A stretch of 64,000 nt of DNA from Euglena gracilis. Taxonomy: Eukaryota; Euglenida; Euglenophyceae; Euglenales. Below the pieces are notes generated by a model. The model was given only the letters and a program-made list of their open reading frames with translations, ran no database searches and had not been told where the DNA came from. Positions 35,640-49,000 of this stretch are shown here, piece after piece. The number at the start of each line of letters is the position of its first letter. Position 1 is the first letter of the stretch. A program made the position numbers and the translations under genes. The stretch is from positions 21,172,726 to 21,236,725 of the forward strand of contig CP154957.1 of the NCBI GenBank assembly GCA_039621445.1, written 5' to 3'.

Positions 35640-37078
35640 ATGATCTAAAGAGGGGGACAAAGGTACGCCATAACATGCTTCCAACCCATTCCCTGACTCT
35701 GACCATAATACTGACCTTCATCTTAAACAATACCGTACCCACCCTGGACATCATTCTCCGATGAGAACAGTCCCATTTCATGTCGCCCCAGATCCAACCC
35801 CCCTCCAGAGTAACAGAATGCAAAAGGCCACAGCTGATTTAATTACCTTCCATTTTCCCTCCCCAACCATATGCAGCTCCTTTCTCTTTCTAAGAGAGTG
35901 TTGATCCTTCTGACCTTGATGTGGTTCAATGTTGCTCATGTTTCCATTTTGAAGGGGATCCATTCGGTGAAAGGGGAGAGGGTGCAATGTAAATAGAGGG
36001 AAACGTTTGCAGAAAGTATGCATTAATGTGGGCGAACTCCCGACTGTGAACCAGATGCAGAACCATGATACGATTGGAATGAGCGTTATTCGACCCCCCC
36101 CCCCGGCCCCCCGTTTTGGCCTGAAACCCATGGACCTTGCGTCAAAAACCGGTCAAAAAAGGTCGAAAAAAATCGAAAATTTTTTTTTGCCCAACCGATG
36201 TTTTTTTGGCCTCCCGGAACCAGAAAAACTGTTTTTGAGCCGAAAATGAGTGTTTTTCGACCCCCCCCCCCTCGGCCCCCTCCTCTGCCTAGCATGAGTG
36301 CCTTCCCAAATGAAGAGCGTGTGAGGGAGTGCCACCATGTCACCTCCCTAAAAGGTTCTGGAAAATGATCCAGAAACTAGAGAAAGCTGATTGAAATGCA
36401 TATCCTTGCCCCCCTCTGCATCGAAAAGGATGAGAAAACGAGGGCAAAAAGAGTTGAATGTTCCATTCACGTGCACACATCCACACAGACAACCATTGCT
36501 TTGTTCATTGGTTGTTCCTTCTTCATTCCTTCACAGATTTTCACAGAACTTCACAGATAATGACTTCTGCACTGAATCAGTTGCACCACCTTTTTATCTC
36601 GACTTCAAGAAATTTGCTTCTCATCATTTTGTCAAATGATACCAAAATACATCACCCGGCTAGTCGTTGAATTAGGAACCGATTAGCCCAACTTCTGGAA
36701 AGGAGCATTGAAAAGAGACATACAAGGACAAAATTCCCTGAACAAATATATAAACCCCTCTAGTAAGTGGCAATGCCCTAATTGTACGCAGTGCCCTAAT
36801 AAGTTCGCACTCCCCAAGGGTCCGAAACTACCTCCCTAAAAAGTGTGCACCCCCCCGAAGGAGTTATCACTGTCACATCCCAGGTCGGAAAGCACACAAG
36901 ATTCTAAGAACTGTCCTTCTCAGACCAAATATTTCTAACGTCCAAACCCAAATTTGACACATAATCACTTGACCCATAGCTTGACATCACAAGAAGGGGG
37001 GGAAAACTGAAAAACAGCAATTTACATCTTTTACGAGGAAATCAGCGCGAGTGGAGAAGAGGAAACGACGGCTGCTCT
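35640..37078. other. intergenic between sestrin 5' end and ARP6 3' end
   Basis: Contains a single family E unit at 36080-36285 (cgaaaaaaatcgaaaattttt...gcccaaccgatg...cctcccggaacc) and, at 36747-37000, an inverted copy of the right part of element 33582-33930. The sestrin promoter and ARP6 3' untranslated region should be here; no motif for either was recognised. Confidence 0.5.
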
Positions 37079-40000
37079 TTACAGAAAGTCCGCCCAAAAG
37101 CGGCCGCGGCATATGCCGTCGCCCCCCTGTTCCTGGTACTCCTTCCGGGACACCGCCAGCGCCCCGTACAGGTCCGACGCCAGCACCGCACAGCCGCCAA
37201 AGAAAGCGCTGTGTAAGCCGCGGCCTGGGTGGTGGCAACGGGCGCGGGTCAGTTCCGTGTCCACCAGCTGTTCGAGTTCCTGCTGCATCCGCTGCTCAAA
37301 ACCCGGCAAATCGCTGCACCTGGACAGGGGGGGGGGGCTCGCCAACCCCAGGCTTCCACGTCACGTTGGGGTGCATGACACCAAGCAATCGCCTTGGGTA
37401 TAAGAGGCTCCATTGTGTGCTTGGTGTAGTGCGGCCAGAGGTGTCACCATTTGGAATCAGGTTTCTCTTTACCAAGCCGGAGCTTTTGCCGTCGGGTGTC
37501 TGCCCAAAGCACCCCCCCCCCTGTGGGCTGGTTTTGGTCCCAGCTGGGTCCAACCGACCATTTTCATTGTTGGGCCGCATCTGCATTTGGTCTGGGATGT
37601 GGTATGCCACCCCCCACCCCAAACCCTTACCCTCCCCTCTCCTTCCCCGGAGGGCTTGAACATGCCCCCCCCCCCAGGTTGGCTCCTTAAAAAGAAAGGT
37701 GTTCGGAACCATCCCCTTGATTTCTGGTCAATTCTTGGGGGTGCCAGCAGCCAACCACCGCCTGGCAGTGCGGTGTGACTTCATTGCAGAGGGAGGGCCC
37801 GTGTTACACCGATGGGGGAGAGTTGCCACCCCCTGGAGACTCGTGTCAGGTCCCGGGACGCCAGCACACACCAGACGTGATGGCAAAGAATGACAGGCGA
37901 AGGGCGCACCCGCCGCTCAGAACAACGTTCTCCAACAGGAGGGGCCTCACGGCGGGGTCCACGCCGGGGGAGCGTAGGCTGGCCGCGACCGCCTCCGCGA
38001 CGCCCATGCTTGGGAACCCGACGTCGGAGGGGTGGAAGAGCAGCTCCGGCACAGTGAAGCGCTCGTTGTTTAGCACCTGCGAGGGGCGGCAATCCCCTCC
38101 CGAGGCGTGCTGCTTGACCGACCTGAGCTGTCTGGGGACCCAACTCATTGACCTAAAAAAACAGCAGCCCTCAGGAAAAGAAAAAGGGAGGGTGGGGGGG
38201 TACCCACACCCAACCCACTTACTCATACGATTTCTGGGCTACATGGACATACCAGGACTTGGTCCGTCGGGCTCACTGGTATACCCTCCGATACCACCTG
38301 CCCCAGGCGCGATCGGGCCTCCGTGCCCAACAACCTTTTTTCAAACCACGGATATCAGGCGGCACGATGGCTCGGGCTGGGCGTCCCCGGCTGCCCGGAC
38401 GGCAGGAGGTACCGCGTGCGGATGGGGTTCTTCGCGATGGGCCCGGCGCTCGTCCGGAGGTCACGCTCGAAATCCGTCGACACGAAGCACAAGCGCTCCA
38501 CAAACTGGGAGACCAGCCAGTCCTGGGGAGGGGGGGCATGTGGATGCCGATGTACGCAGCAAAGAGAAACGCTAGATACAGGGTGGCAGGAACCTCAGCC
38601 GTTGGTATAGGTTACAGTTATAAGGAACACAGCTCCCTCGGGGGGGGGGGTCGGCATAGAGGTCCGTGGGCACAAAATTGGGTCAAACATGGCAACCGCT
38701 CTTTCAATGTTTTGTAAACATTGGTAAGATTACCGGCGCAAAGTGCTGGGAGGAAAAAATGTGACCATTCGGTGGGATGTCTGTGAAGCCCCCAGGTCGG
38801 TCGCACCTCCCACTGTCAAAGGAGGTCGATGGAAAGACCCCTCCCCATAAACCCCTCCCCATTTTGAGCGTAATACTGAAAAAAAAAATCAACAAAAAAT
38901 CAGGCAGGTAGAGTCCAATAGAACTGGCCATTGCTTTAGGACCTCGGGGGGTCCACTGGCCAGCCATTTTGCTGCTGGACACTGGAAAAATGGACTTGCT
39001 AGATCCCCCCCTGGGTCCCCCCCGACTGGAAAAAACTTTTCCTCCGGCGCAGTGCGCCGAGATGGAAATGAGGTGCTAAATGCATTTTTGGCTTCTTTTG
39101 TTCCAAAAAAAAATTAAAAAATGGCAAAAATGGGCATTTTCGGCCAGTTTTGGGGTCCGAGAATTTTTTCGGGGCTTCGCTCTGGTCACTGGAAAAATAG
39201 TTCTGCTTGCTGGCCCTGCTGGCAGACCCCCCCCCGGGGATCTGCTAGGATTTCTGCTGACCCCACCCCAGGGGGAAGGTGCCTGCCTACGAAGGTACCT
39301 CCCCCCAGGCACTCCATTCTGCCAACCCCCCCCCCCCTATTGAAGTCCAGGTGCATTTATAGCTGACTGCCGCCGCGGGCGGTAGGGGTGAGCTTCTATT
39401 TCAGTCCATCGCTTAAGGGTTCGCAGTACCCCCAACCACGCCCCAACGTCCAACCTGCACACCTCCTCTGTCATATCGTACTGCCGAAACGATAATAAGG
39501 ACTTCATGTTGTTGATCATCACCTGGAGAAGAATCCATAAAAAAAAATCTTAACTTTGCTTTCCTTGAAAAATTTTGTGCAGGAATTACTGTGACCCCAA
39601 AACCTAGTCCCTACCACTGCTTACAGCCTTGTTTAACAACTGAATGTCATGCTTGTAAATTTGAGGTTGCCTTCTGCTTGGCGAACCAACAGAGGACAGA
39701 AGGGGTGATGTGCCCTGGGAATTTTGACAGGATTTGCCCACAGGAAAAATTCTGTTGGGAATAATATTTCTTCAAAATCCTTAAAATGCTGGTCCTGTGC
39801 ACCAGCTTAAAAAGGGCTGGAGAAGCTCAGCACAAGAGAAAAAATTGTAAATCCATTCAGATGGCTGAATCCAACCCCCCCCCCCCAAATATAAAGCCCC
39901 TCCAGCTTTACATTTTACACTTTACATTTGGACGGTTTTTCAACACCCTCAGGGGGGGCTTTATATTTGGGGGGGATTAAGCTTTTTTGGGGGCCTCTAT

Positions 40001-43000
40001 GACCTTCGGCGGCCTTCAGTTGTGGCCAAATACTAAATTTTACGGCAAATTTGTGTTGTGTACAACCTATTTCCCCCCAAAAGGTGCAATTATTATTCAA
40101 AATGGAGCATTTCTGGTGAAAAAAAATGTTGTATCCACCAAAAATTTTCTTCTTTTTCCTGAATGGCACATCGTCTGGCTCCACATCGGGGGGGGGGGGG
40201 CTTTTATTTGGGTGGCAAAACCAAACTCCCTGGGGGGGGGGCTTTGCATTTGGGGGGGGGGGGCTATAAGACATGACATCAAAAACTTAAAACAAAAAAA
40301 TTCCAAAAATGCCAGACTTACAATGTATTACAGACACCGAAATCATCTGCCGTACTTCCCCTTAATTCTACACCAAGCTGAATAATTAGAAAAGAGATTA
40401 TAGAGAAAAGTAACAAGATTTGGTAATATTTCATGTTAGAAGGAAAAAAAACCATCACATCCTGGGAACAAATCACTGGGACTGGGAAAAAACCAATCAA
40501 AAATCGGCCAGAACAGCAGAAAGAAACATTTTTAGAGACCCTTCACTTGGTATCCTTCAAAAGCAGGGATACTTTTTTCCCAAAGTTGGATCTGATGTTT
40601 ATTAAACCCCCCCATTTAGAACGACCCCCCCCCCTCTGATAACGAACCCCCCCATTTATAACGACCCATCCTGGAATTTCCACCAAAAAAATATAACCAC
40701 CCATGGTTGACAAAGAACAAAGCACGGGTAAGATGATGCATCTCACGTAAGAGCATCCAGGCTCACCAGTGTTTACTTGAAGTATGAGCAGATCGACCGC
40801 TGCTTGGACGGGGAAGTGGTCAGGGTGGGCGGAGGAGCAGAGCCTACAGAGGACCCTTGCACATCCTCACACAAAACCAGCAAGGATGGTAGAAAGCGTG
40901 TCAGACATAGCTGCGGTAGGGAACACAGCAAAGCCCCCCTCTGATAACGACCCCCCATTTGTAACGACCCCCTCTGGGTTTTTCACCAACTGAAAAGTCA
41001 GATAACGACCCGTCGTTATATTCAAGGGGGGGGTTATCTTGCTTAAATCACCAAAGGGGATAAAATGAGAATCACCAGGGGTGGACCGGTGGAGGTCAGT
41101 TAGGCAAAAAACCGTCAGCTGACCCTCTGCTGATTCAGATCACATGGGCCAAACTTTTTTGAGAGTTGAGAAGAATTGCAAGGTTGTTTCTTGACCAACG
41201 CTTGCAGTGGTACAATGCCCTTTTGAGAGCTTTCAGCCATTCATGAGGTTTAGGCCTCAACGCTCGGGGGTCGACTCTACCTTCCAGAGACCTAGCAACC
41301 TTGACCACAGTTATCTTGATAAGAACTGCACTTTGACAATAAAATCCCTTCCATATTCAGAACCAACGGTTACGATTACTGCAGAGGTAACCGTCTTGTG
41401 TATTCAACCGTGCTTCATTTTTTTCACAACTTTTTGTGCAGCCCGAGTTATGGCCATTTTTCAGCCCATTTGGCCCTTGTTTGGGGGTCAAAAAAATTGA
41501 TGTGACGCAAACTCAAAGGAAATGTCCAGCGGTCCGAGTTATGGCCATTTTGAGACAAATACTGTACGTTTTGGATTGCTTCAACTTTGCCATTTTGGGC
41601 CAAATTGAGGTCAAAAAAAACTCAAAAATAATTCCAAAATGGTGGCCAATCAAAGGAAATCACTCGGGACCTAAAATAAAGCCCTGGGGACCCTCTACAA
41701 CCGAAAAAAAGCCACCAGGACCAGCTGCGCACTATTTTTTGGAGGGGGGTCTACTTTTGGATTGTTGCTGAAAATCAGCAAGGGGGGTATTATTTTGGGG
41801 GGTCATATTTTGGGAGGAGGGCTTTAATATGTGAAATCAGTCAACATGACTCAAAAACCAATATTTTTGGTTTTATTTCCACAAAAAAAATAGGCAAAAA
41901 CAGCCATTTTGTTGTACACCATTCCCGATCTATCCTTGTGCTGTCCAAGTATGAAAAAACGACAAGGCCTGAACTAAAGGAAAAAATTGACGCCCTTTTG
42001 ACTTCGTTTGAAACGCGCTGGCAGCCATAGTGGCAGCTAGTCCTGATATGGCCCATTTTGGACTGCCTTGGCCATTTTTTTTATTTTTTTTAAACTTATC
42101 GTTCATTGCTATCCTTTTATTTAGCCGTTTTTGGGCCATTTTGGGTCTTCGGAGTCTCTCCCTGTCAGGTTCATGGGCTTTCATGGCACAGGGGGAGGGG
42201 AAGGGGATCTTTGGACCCGTTGTCCTGAGCTTCCTGAGCCCAACCCCCCCCACCAACCTTACACTTTACAAAATGCAAAATTGGTGGTGAGCTTGTACAT
42301 GGGGATTTTGTCGTTCATGGCAACGGTTTCCTTGCTAGCTTGGGGACAAATGTCATCCACCACATAAACGAAAGAGACAAAGCTTGGCCTTTGTCGGACA
42401 CACCTTGGATCCCACTGGCACCCTCTTTATTGCAGACTTCACAGCCCGTCCTCGTTGGCACGGCGGTCCACATTGGAATCCACAGGTTTGGGCAAAATGA
42501 GCAAGGAATGAACTGTGATAAATAAGTGAGAACATTAGCACAAGGTTGAAAAATTTGCTGCACATTTCACAAGGCACAAAAAAATCCTTTCCTCCACTCT
42601 CAAACTCCATGCTGGAATTCAAGGTCACAAATAACTTAAATCCGGCGACAGCCCACTTTTTCCAACCTTCAACAAATATGGTAGAATTACGGGCATCGGT
42701 GGAGTCATTGAAACTGGAGTGGAAGCCAAATTGATGACATTCGAAATTGTGAAAGTGAAAGTCTCTCTCTCATGCATAAATAATTAATTCATTTACGTTG
42801 TTTTGACGTTTTGGTCTTTTATTTTCTTTTTTCCGCAATCCTGCACATTTCAATTTGGGCGATTGTGGCAAAAAAAAATATTTATGAGTTTCGTGGCAAA
42901 GAGTTTTAGGGGGAGGGGTCAAAGGTTTTCTTATAGGGCCTGGGGGTGTTGAGGAAGGATGTACCAACTCACCCACCCACCCAACGCTAGCACTAAACCC

Positions 43001-46000
43001 CCCCCAAAAATAAGACCAGGGGTCAATTTCATGGGTTGGTTGCTGGAAAGCCTGAGGGGGGGGGGTCTTATTCATGGGGGGGGTCCATTTTATGGATTTT
43101 TGCTGGCAAATTTTTCGACCCCCCAAAGTGTCCAAAAATGCCCCCCAAAATTACAATTTTCGAAAAATTCGGCGCTTCATGCCAGACAAAGAAGGGGGAA
43201 ATATGCTGAATTGTGTGAAAACTGTCCCAAAACGGCAGATTTACCCTCCAAAAAAGTCCCATTTTCAAGAATCCGGTGCTTCGCGCTGGCAGGGGGGGGT
43301 TTATTTATGGGGGGGTCGCTGAGCTCTTATCCCTTTATGGGTAAGAGCGAAGCTTACCCCTGGGGGAAAACCCCCCCCGAACCCCCCCCCTCCCCCCCCC
43401 CCTCGGGGCCACCTCGGGAACCGGCGGATTATCACCATGATCCCGGCCCCGTTCCCGAAAAAAAATTTTTCAATCACGAGCGACTGGATTCCTAGTTTCC
43501 GAATCACCCGGGGTTGACCCCCAACTCCCCGCCAGGCCCGAGTTATTCACGCGCGAAGGGGTCCAAACTGGGTAGGATCGGCCCACCCCCCCCCTCTTTG
43601 GACTCTGCCATTTCGGCCAAAAAAATGTCAATTTTCCAAATATCTCCAAAATGAAGCCAAATCAAGGGAAATGTCCGGAGACCTGATTTGAAGCCCTTGG
43701 AACGCCCCATCCACCGGTATTTTGATTTCCCCGCAACTCCCCGCCTAGCCCGAGATACAGCCGTTTTCGGCCCGGATGGCCGTTTTGTACACTTTTCCCT
43801 CTGTTCGACTTAGCCGTTTTCGGGGGGTGGGGGGTCAAAAAATCGATGTTTTCAAAATTTCTCGAAAATGATGCAAAATCAAAAGAAATGTCCACAGACC
43901 TAAATTGAAGCCCTTGGAACGCTGTATCTACTGGGATTTTGGTTTCCATGTAACTCACCGCACATCCCGAGATACGGCCGTTTTTCGGCCAATTTAGGCC
44001 ATTTTGTACACTTTTTCCACTGTTCGACTTAGCCATTTTTGGCCAAAAAAGTCCAAAAAAATCGAAAAATTTTTTTTTGCCCAAAACGATGTTTTTTGGC
44101 CTCCCGGACCCGGAAAAACTGTTTTCGAGCCGAAAATGAGCGTTTTTCGACCCGCCAGCGCCCCGTTTTGGGCCGCCGACGCATTGACTTCGGGCCAAAA
44201 CCGGGTCAAAAAAGTCGAAAAAAATCGAAAAAAATTTTTTTGCCCAAAACGATGTTTTTTGGCCTCCCGGACCCGGAAAACCTGTTTTTGAGCCGAAAAT
44301 GAGCGTTTTTCGACCCGCCAGCACCCCATTCTGGGCCGCCGACCCATTGACTTCGGGCCAAAACCGGGTCAAAAAAGTCGAAAAAAATCGAAAAAATTTT
44401 TTTTGCCCAAAACGATGTTTTTTGGCCTCCCGGACCTAGAAAAACTGTTTTTGAGCCGAAAATGAGCGTTTTTCGACCCGCCAGCACCCCATTCTGGGCC
44501 GCCGACCCATTGACTTCGGGCCAAAACCGGGTCAAAAAAGTCGAAAAAAAATCGAAAAAATTTTTTTTGCCCAAAACGATGTTTTTTGGCCTCCCGGACC
44601 CGGAAAACCTGTTTTTGAGCCGAAAATGAGCGTTTTTCGACCCGCCAGCACCCCATTCTGGGCCGCCGACCCATTGACTTCGGGCCAAAACCGGGTCAAA
44701 AAAGTCGAAAAAAATCGAAAAATTTTTTTTTTGCCCAAAACGATGTTTTTTGGCCTCCCGGACCCGGAAAAGGGGTTTTCGAGCCGAAAATGGGCGTTTT
44801 TCGACCATAATGGCCATCATGGCCCGTGATGGCCATGATGCGCATCATGACCGGTGATGCCAATCATGGGTCATAATGTGCATGATGACCCATGATGACC
44901 ATCATGGGCAATGATGGCCATCATGACCAATGATGGCCATCAGGACCAATGATGGCCATCATGACCCGTGATGGCCATCATGACCAATGATGGCCATCAT
45001 GACACATGATGGCCATCATGTGTCATGATGGCCATCATGACCAATGATGGCCATCAGGACCAATGATGGCCATCAGAACCAATGATGGCCATCATGACCC
45101 GTGATGGCCATCATGACCCATGATGCCCATCATGACCAATGATGGCCATCATGACACATGATGGCCATCATGACCAATGATGGCCATCAGGACCAATGAT
45201 GGCCATCAGGACCAATGATGGCCATCATGACCAATGATGGCCATCAGGACCAATGATGGCCATCATGACCAATGATGGCCATCAGGACCAATGATGGCCA
45301 TCATGACCAATGATGGCCATCAGGACCAATGATGGCCATCAGGACCATTGATGGCCATCATGACCAATGATGGCCATCATGACCAATGATGGCCATCAGG
45401 ACCAATGATGGCCATCAGGACCAATGATGGCCATCAGGACCAACGATGGCCATCAGGACCAATGATGGCCATCATGACCAATGATGCCCATCATGACCAA
45501 TGATGGCCATCATGACCAATAATGGCCATCATGACCAATCATGGCCATCATGACCCATGATGGCCATCATGACCCATGATGCCCATCATGACCAATGATG
45601 GCCATCACGACCAATGATGGCCATCATGGCCCATGATGGCCATCATGGGTCATGATGTCCATCATTAGTCATGATGGCCATCATGGGTCAACCAATGATG
45701 GCCATCATGGCCCATGATGGCCATCATGACCTATGTCAACCGGGTCAAAAAAGTCGAAAAAATGGAAATTTTTATTTGCCCGAAACGATGTTTTTTGGCC
45801 TCCCGGACCCGGAAAAACTGTTTTTGAGCCGAAAATGAGCGTTTTTCGACCCGCCAGCGCCCCGTTTTGGGCCGCCGACCCATTGACTTTGGGTCAAACC
45901 CGGGTCAAAAAGGTCGAAAAAAATCGAAAAAAATTTTTGGGCCCGAAACGATTCGCTGGGACGCCGGGCCGCCGGCCCGCCGCTGGCCGGGCCGGGCCGG

Positions 46001-49000
46001 GCCGCCGGCCGGGCCAGGCCGGGCCGCCGGCCGGGCCGGGCCGGGCCGGACCGTCGGTGGTGGGGGCGCGCTTATCAAGAGCTCAGCACTATTCAAAACC
46101 TGGTCCATTTTGGGGGGGGTCTTATTTTTGGGGTGGGGGCTTAGGGATTGGGTCCATCCTCATCTTCAGGAGATCAACAACCACATGGATCAGGGATGAT
46201 GTCTTACCGCCTTCGGATGGGCATGCCAACTGGCAGGCGTGCACCCACCGCGACAAAGCTGTGTGGATCGCCGCGCTCCCACAAACGGCACGACATGGGA
46301 GAAGGAGTAGCCACACTCCAACACCACGCCCAGGGAGGTATGGGAAGCCCTGGGGGGGGGGGTCTGGGACTCCCCTCCTTCCAACACAACACACAACCCC
46401 CCAAATAACCTGGCGGGGCCCTTGCTCCTGGCAGTGGCTGAATAACTTGGGAGGTGCAAAAAAAAGATGGTTCCAGTGGCCTGGCACCCCCCTTTTAAGG
46501 CAAAATTCCTTTACGACGCTGAAAAAAGGGCCCAATAACCTGGGGAAGGGCCAAAAACTGGTTCTAATAACCTGGCACCCCGCCAGGCTATTTGGGGGGG
46601 GGGGTTGCCACCCGCCTCCAACCCGAAGGGCATGCCACCCCCTCCCTGGCCACGCCGGTGCACGGGTGCGGCGGGCCGGGGCCGCCCCGCGCTGCCGGCT
46701 CCGCCGCGGCGGGGCTGCCGTCCCAGCGGCGCTTGGGGCGGCCGGCACCGGCGGGGGCGAAGGCCCAACGGGAGGGCGGCACCCGGGGTTTTTTTAAGGC
46801 CGGGGGGGGGTCCCCCCACCCACCCACCCCCTGGGGGGGGGGGGGCGGAGGGGGGACGGAGAGGGGCCGGGGACCCACAAGAAATTGCGAAAAGTACAAA
46901 AAAATAGCGCCTTTTCAAAATTTTCGGCTGAAAAGTACATCCCACCCCCTCCGGGGGGGGGGGGGGGGGGGCCGGCCGGACCCACCGACCCCACCTCCCC
47001 TTCCCCCCGGGGGGTCCACGCCTAAAAAAAATCCCTGGGCGGCACACGCTGAGACCGGGCGAAGTGGTCAACCAGGGCCAAGAAGGCGGGGCCAGGGGCC
47101 AGGTGGTTGGGGGGGGGGGAGCGAAGGGGAAGGCTGGAAGGGGGGCTCAAGGCAGTCCCTATGCAAAATGATGATAGTTCTGCTGCCCCGGCACATTGAA
47201 CGAAAATGCGCGGCAAAAATGGGAGAAAAAAACCGCGAAGTTTCTCGGCAGCAACTGGTCAGCATTGGGAAGGGGAAAGTGATCTTGGGTAGCCTCAGGC
47301 CATCGCCCATCCAGCCAAAGCGGCAAAAAAAATGTGTTCTTTGACCCTATGCTTTTTTAATTTTTTTTGCCCTGCCCACTATCTCCTCGCTGGGAATCCC
47401 ATTGGGTTTCTCTCCTTTACCTTTAGAACACTGGGACGAGTGTTTTCTTTTAGTAAGATTGCCCCGACCCCTACCCCTACCCCTACCCCCGGGGAGGGAT
47501 GGGTGCTGTGGAGGGAAGAGGGTTGAAGACACTTTTGTCCACCCCAGGGGTGGTCAGGTTTGGGGTGGTATGCTGTGTAGGGCAAAGAGAATAGCCCCTG
47601 CAAGGAGGACGTGCATGCAAACTCCTGTGAAATGGGGAAAAGCATGTGTAAGAGGACATGTTGTGTGCAAAGCAAGTTCTTTTTGTTTGGAGGGTGCTTC
47701 TCTCAGGGACAAAATCCGCATCTCACACCTGGAACTCAAATAATTCAAAGACCAACTCGTTGTACTCCCGTTGAAGCTTCTTGGGGGTAAAATACGGCGC
47801 GGTCAGGAGAAGCGCAGAGGACCTGAGATCGTCGGCCTTCGGCATCTGGGAGCCCAGCCGTTTGTTTCCTTCGTTCTCGGTCCTTTCGACCTTTGGACAT
47901 TTGAGGCATGGGGTGAGAAGTCAATAAATTGACTGGGGAAAAAGCACCATCAGTCAGGTTACATCTCATATGAGGGTATCCAGACAACAGTTGAACACAC
48001 GCAGGTGTCAAGCGAGGCTCCTACTGCCAATAAGGCACCCAGCTGGACGTCATCTTCATTCCAGCACCAAATACATACTTCCAAATGTCGGCCTGGGTAG
48101 CTGGGTCGACAAAATACCCCTGCGCAAAAGCAACAACATAACAAAAGAATACCTGCAAACCTGATTAAGCTTGCTTCTATCTCCTGGCTTGCAAAATAAA
48201 GCCTGTGCATGTTTGAAAAATTGAAATGACAAATAATTGATCAATGAAATCATTTTCCTTATTGACTGTGCATAACCCTCGCCCCCCTGCAGCTGCTCAT
48301 TTCAACACCTGCATTGACCTTAGATGCTCAGAAATTGCAACCATGGCTCCGTTTTGTGAAATGCCTATTTTGGGTCTGCAAGACAACTTGTAGGACAATT
48401 TCGTTTCAAAAAACCCTTCAGCAGTGTGTCCAATACGTACAGTGGGTTTGCACCTTGGATGGAACGCAAAAAGCTGATCTGTCTTGCCCTTGGCAAATTA
48501 GGGGGAAAAACAGGTTCCAGTCATTTGCCCTCCTCCATCCATGGTCTGTGGTGCACATGTTGACCTATGGCGCTTGAACTATTTGACAAAAGTTCGCCTG
48601 TTGTGACGCTTCCATGCAGGATGTGCGGGAAACCATGCCACGCGGCACACCTTTTCCAGCGGCCGGCGGTAGCTGAGGCTGGAGCAGTCAGGGGCGTCGT
48701 CCAGCTGGGAGGAGATGTAGCACTGCTTCGAGCGGCGGTCCTTGCACACCAGGTTGGGGAAGCAGAGGGGCGCCTTGGGACGCAGGGGTTGGGCCCTCCG
48801 ACGTGATGGTTGTTGCAGTGCTGGTCAAAGCGGCGGGTGTCCAATCCTTTCCCACAACCCCAAACCTCCTCAACTCTGCTCATGAGTACCTCGGGATGCA
48901 ACTGTCCAAAATCTATTGCGACTGCCTCAACGCCAACAACCAATCCGCTAAAGTTGTTTTGGTCTCCTCCCGCAGAAAACCCGAAGAAGTAACAAAACGT

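Noticed and set aside
43662-44830. Long ORFs on both strands across the 163-bp array (up to 236 codons)
   Set aside because: They exist because the repeat unit lacks stops in some frames; the peptides are tandem repeats with no domain, and the DNA is a satellite-like array.
44809-45737. CRISPR-like regular repeat array
   Set aside because: The 19-bp units abut with no spacers and there are no cas genes; this is a minisatellite in eukaryotic DNA.
47465-47491. Telomere-like (CCCCTA)n tract
   Set aside because: Only about four units, internal to an intron, and not the TTAGGG-type repeat expected for euglenozoa.
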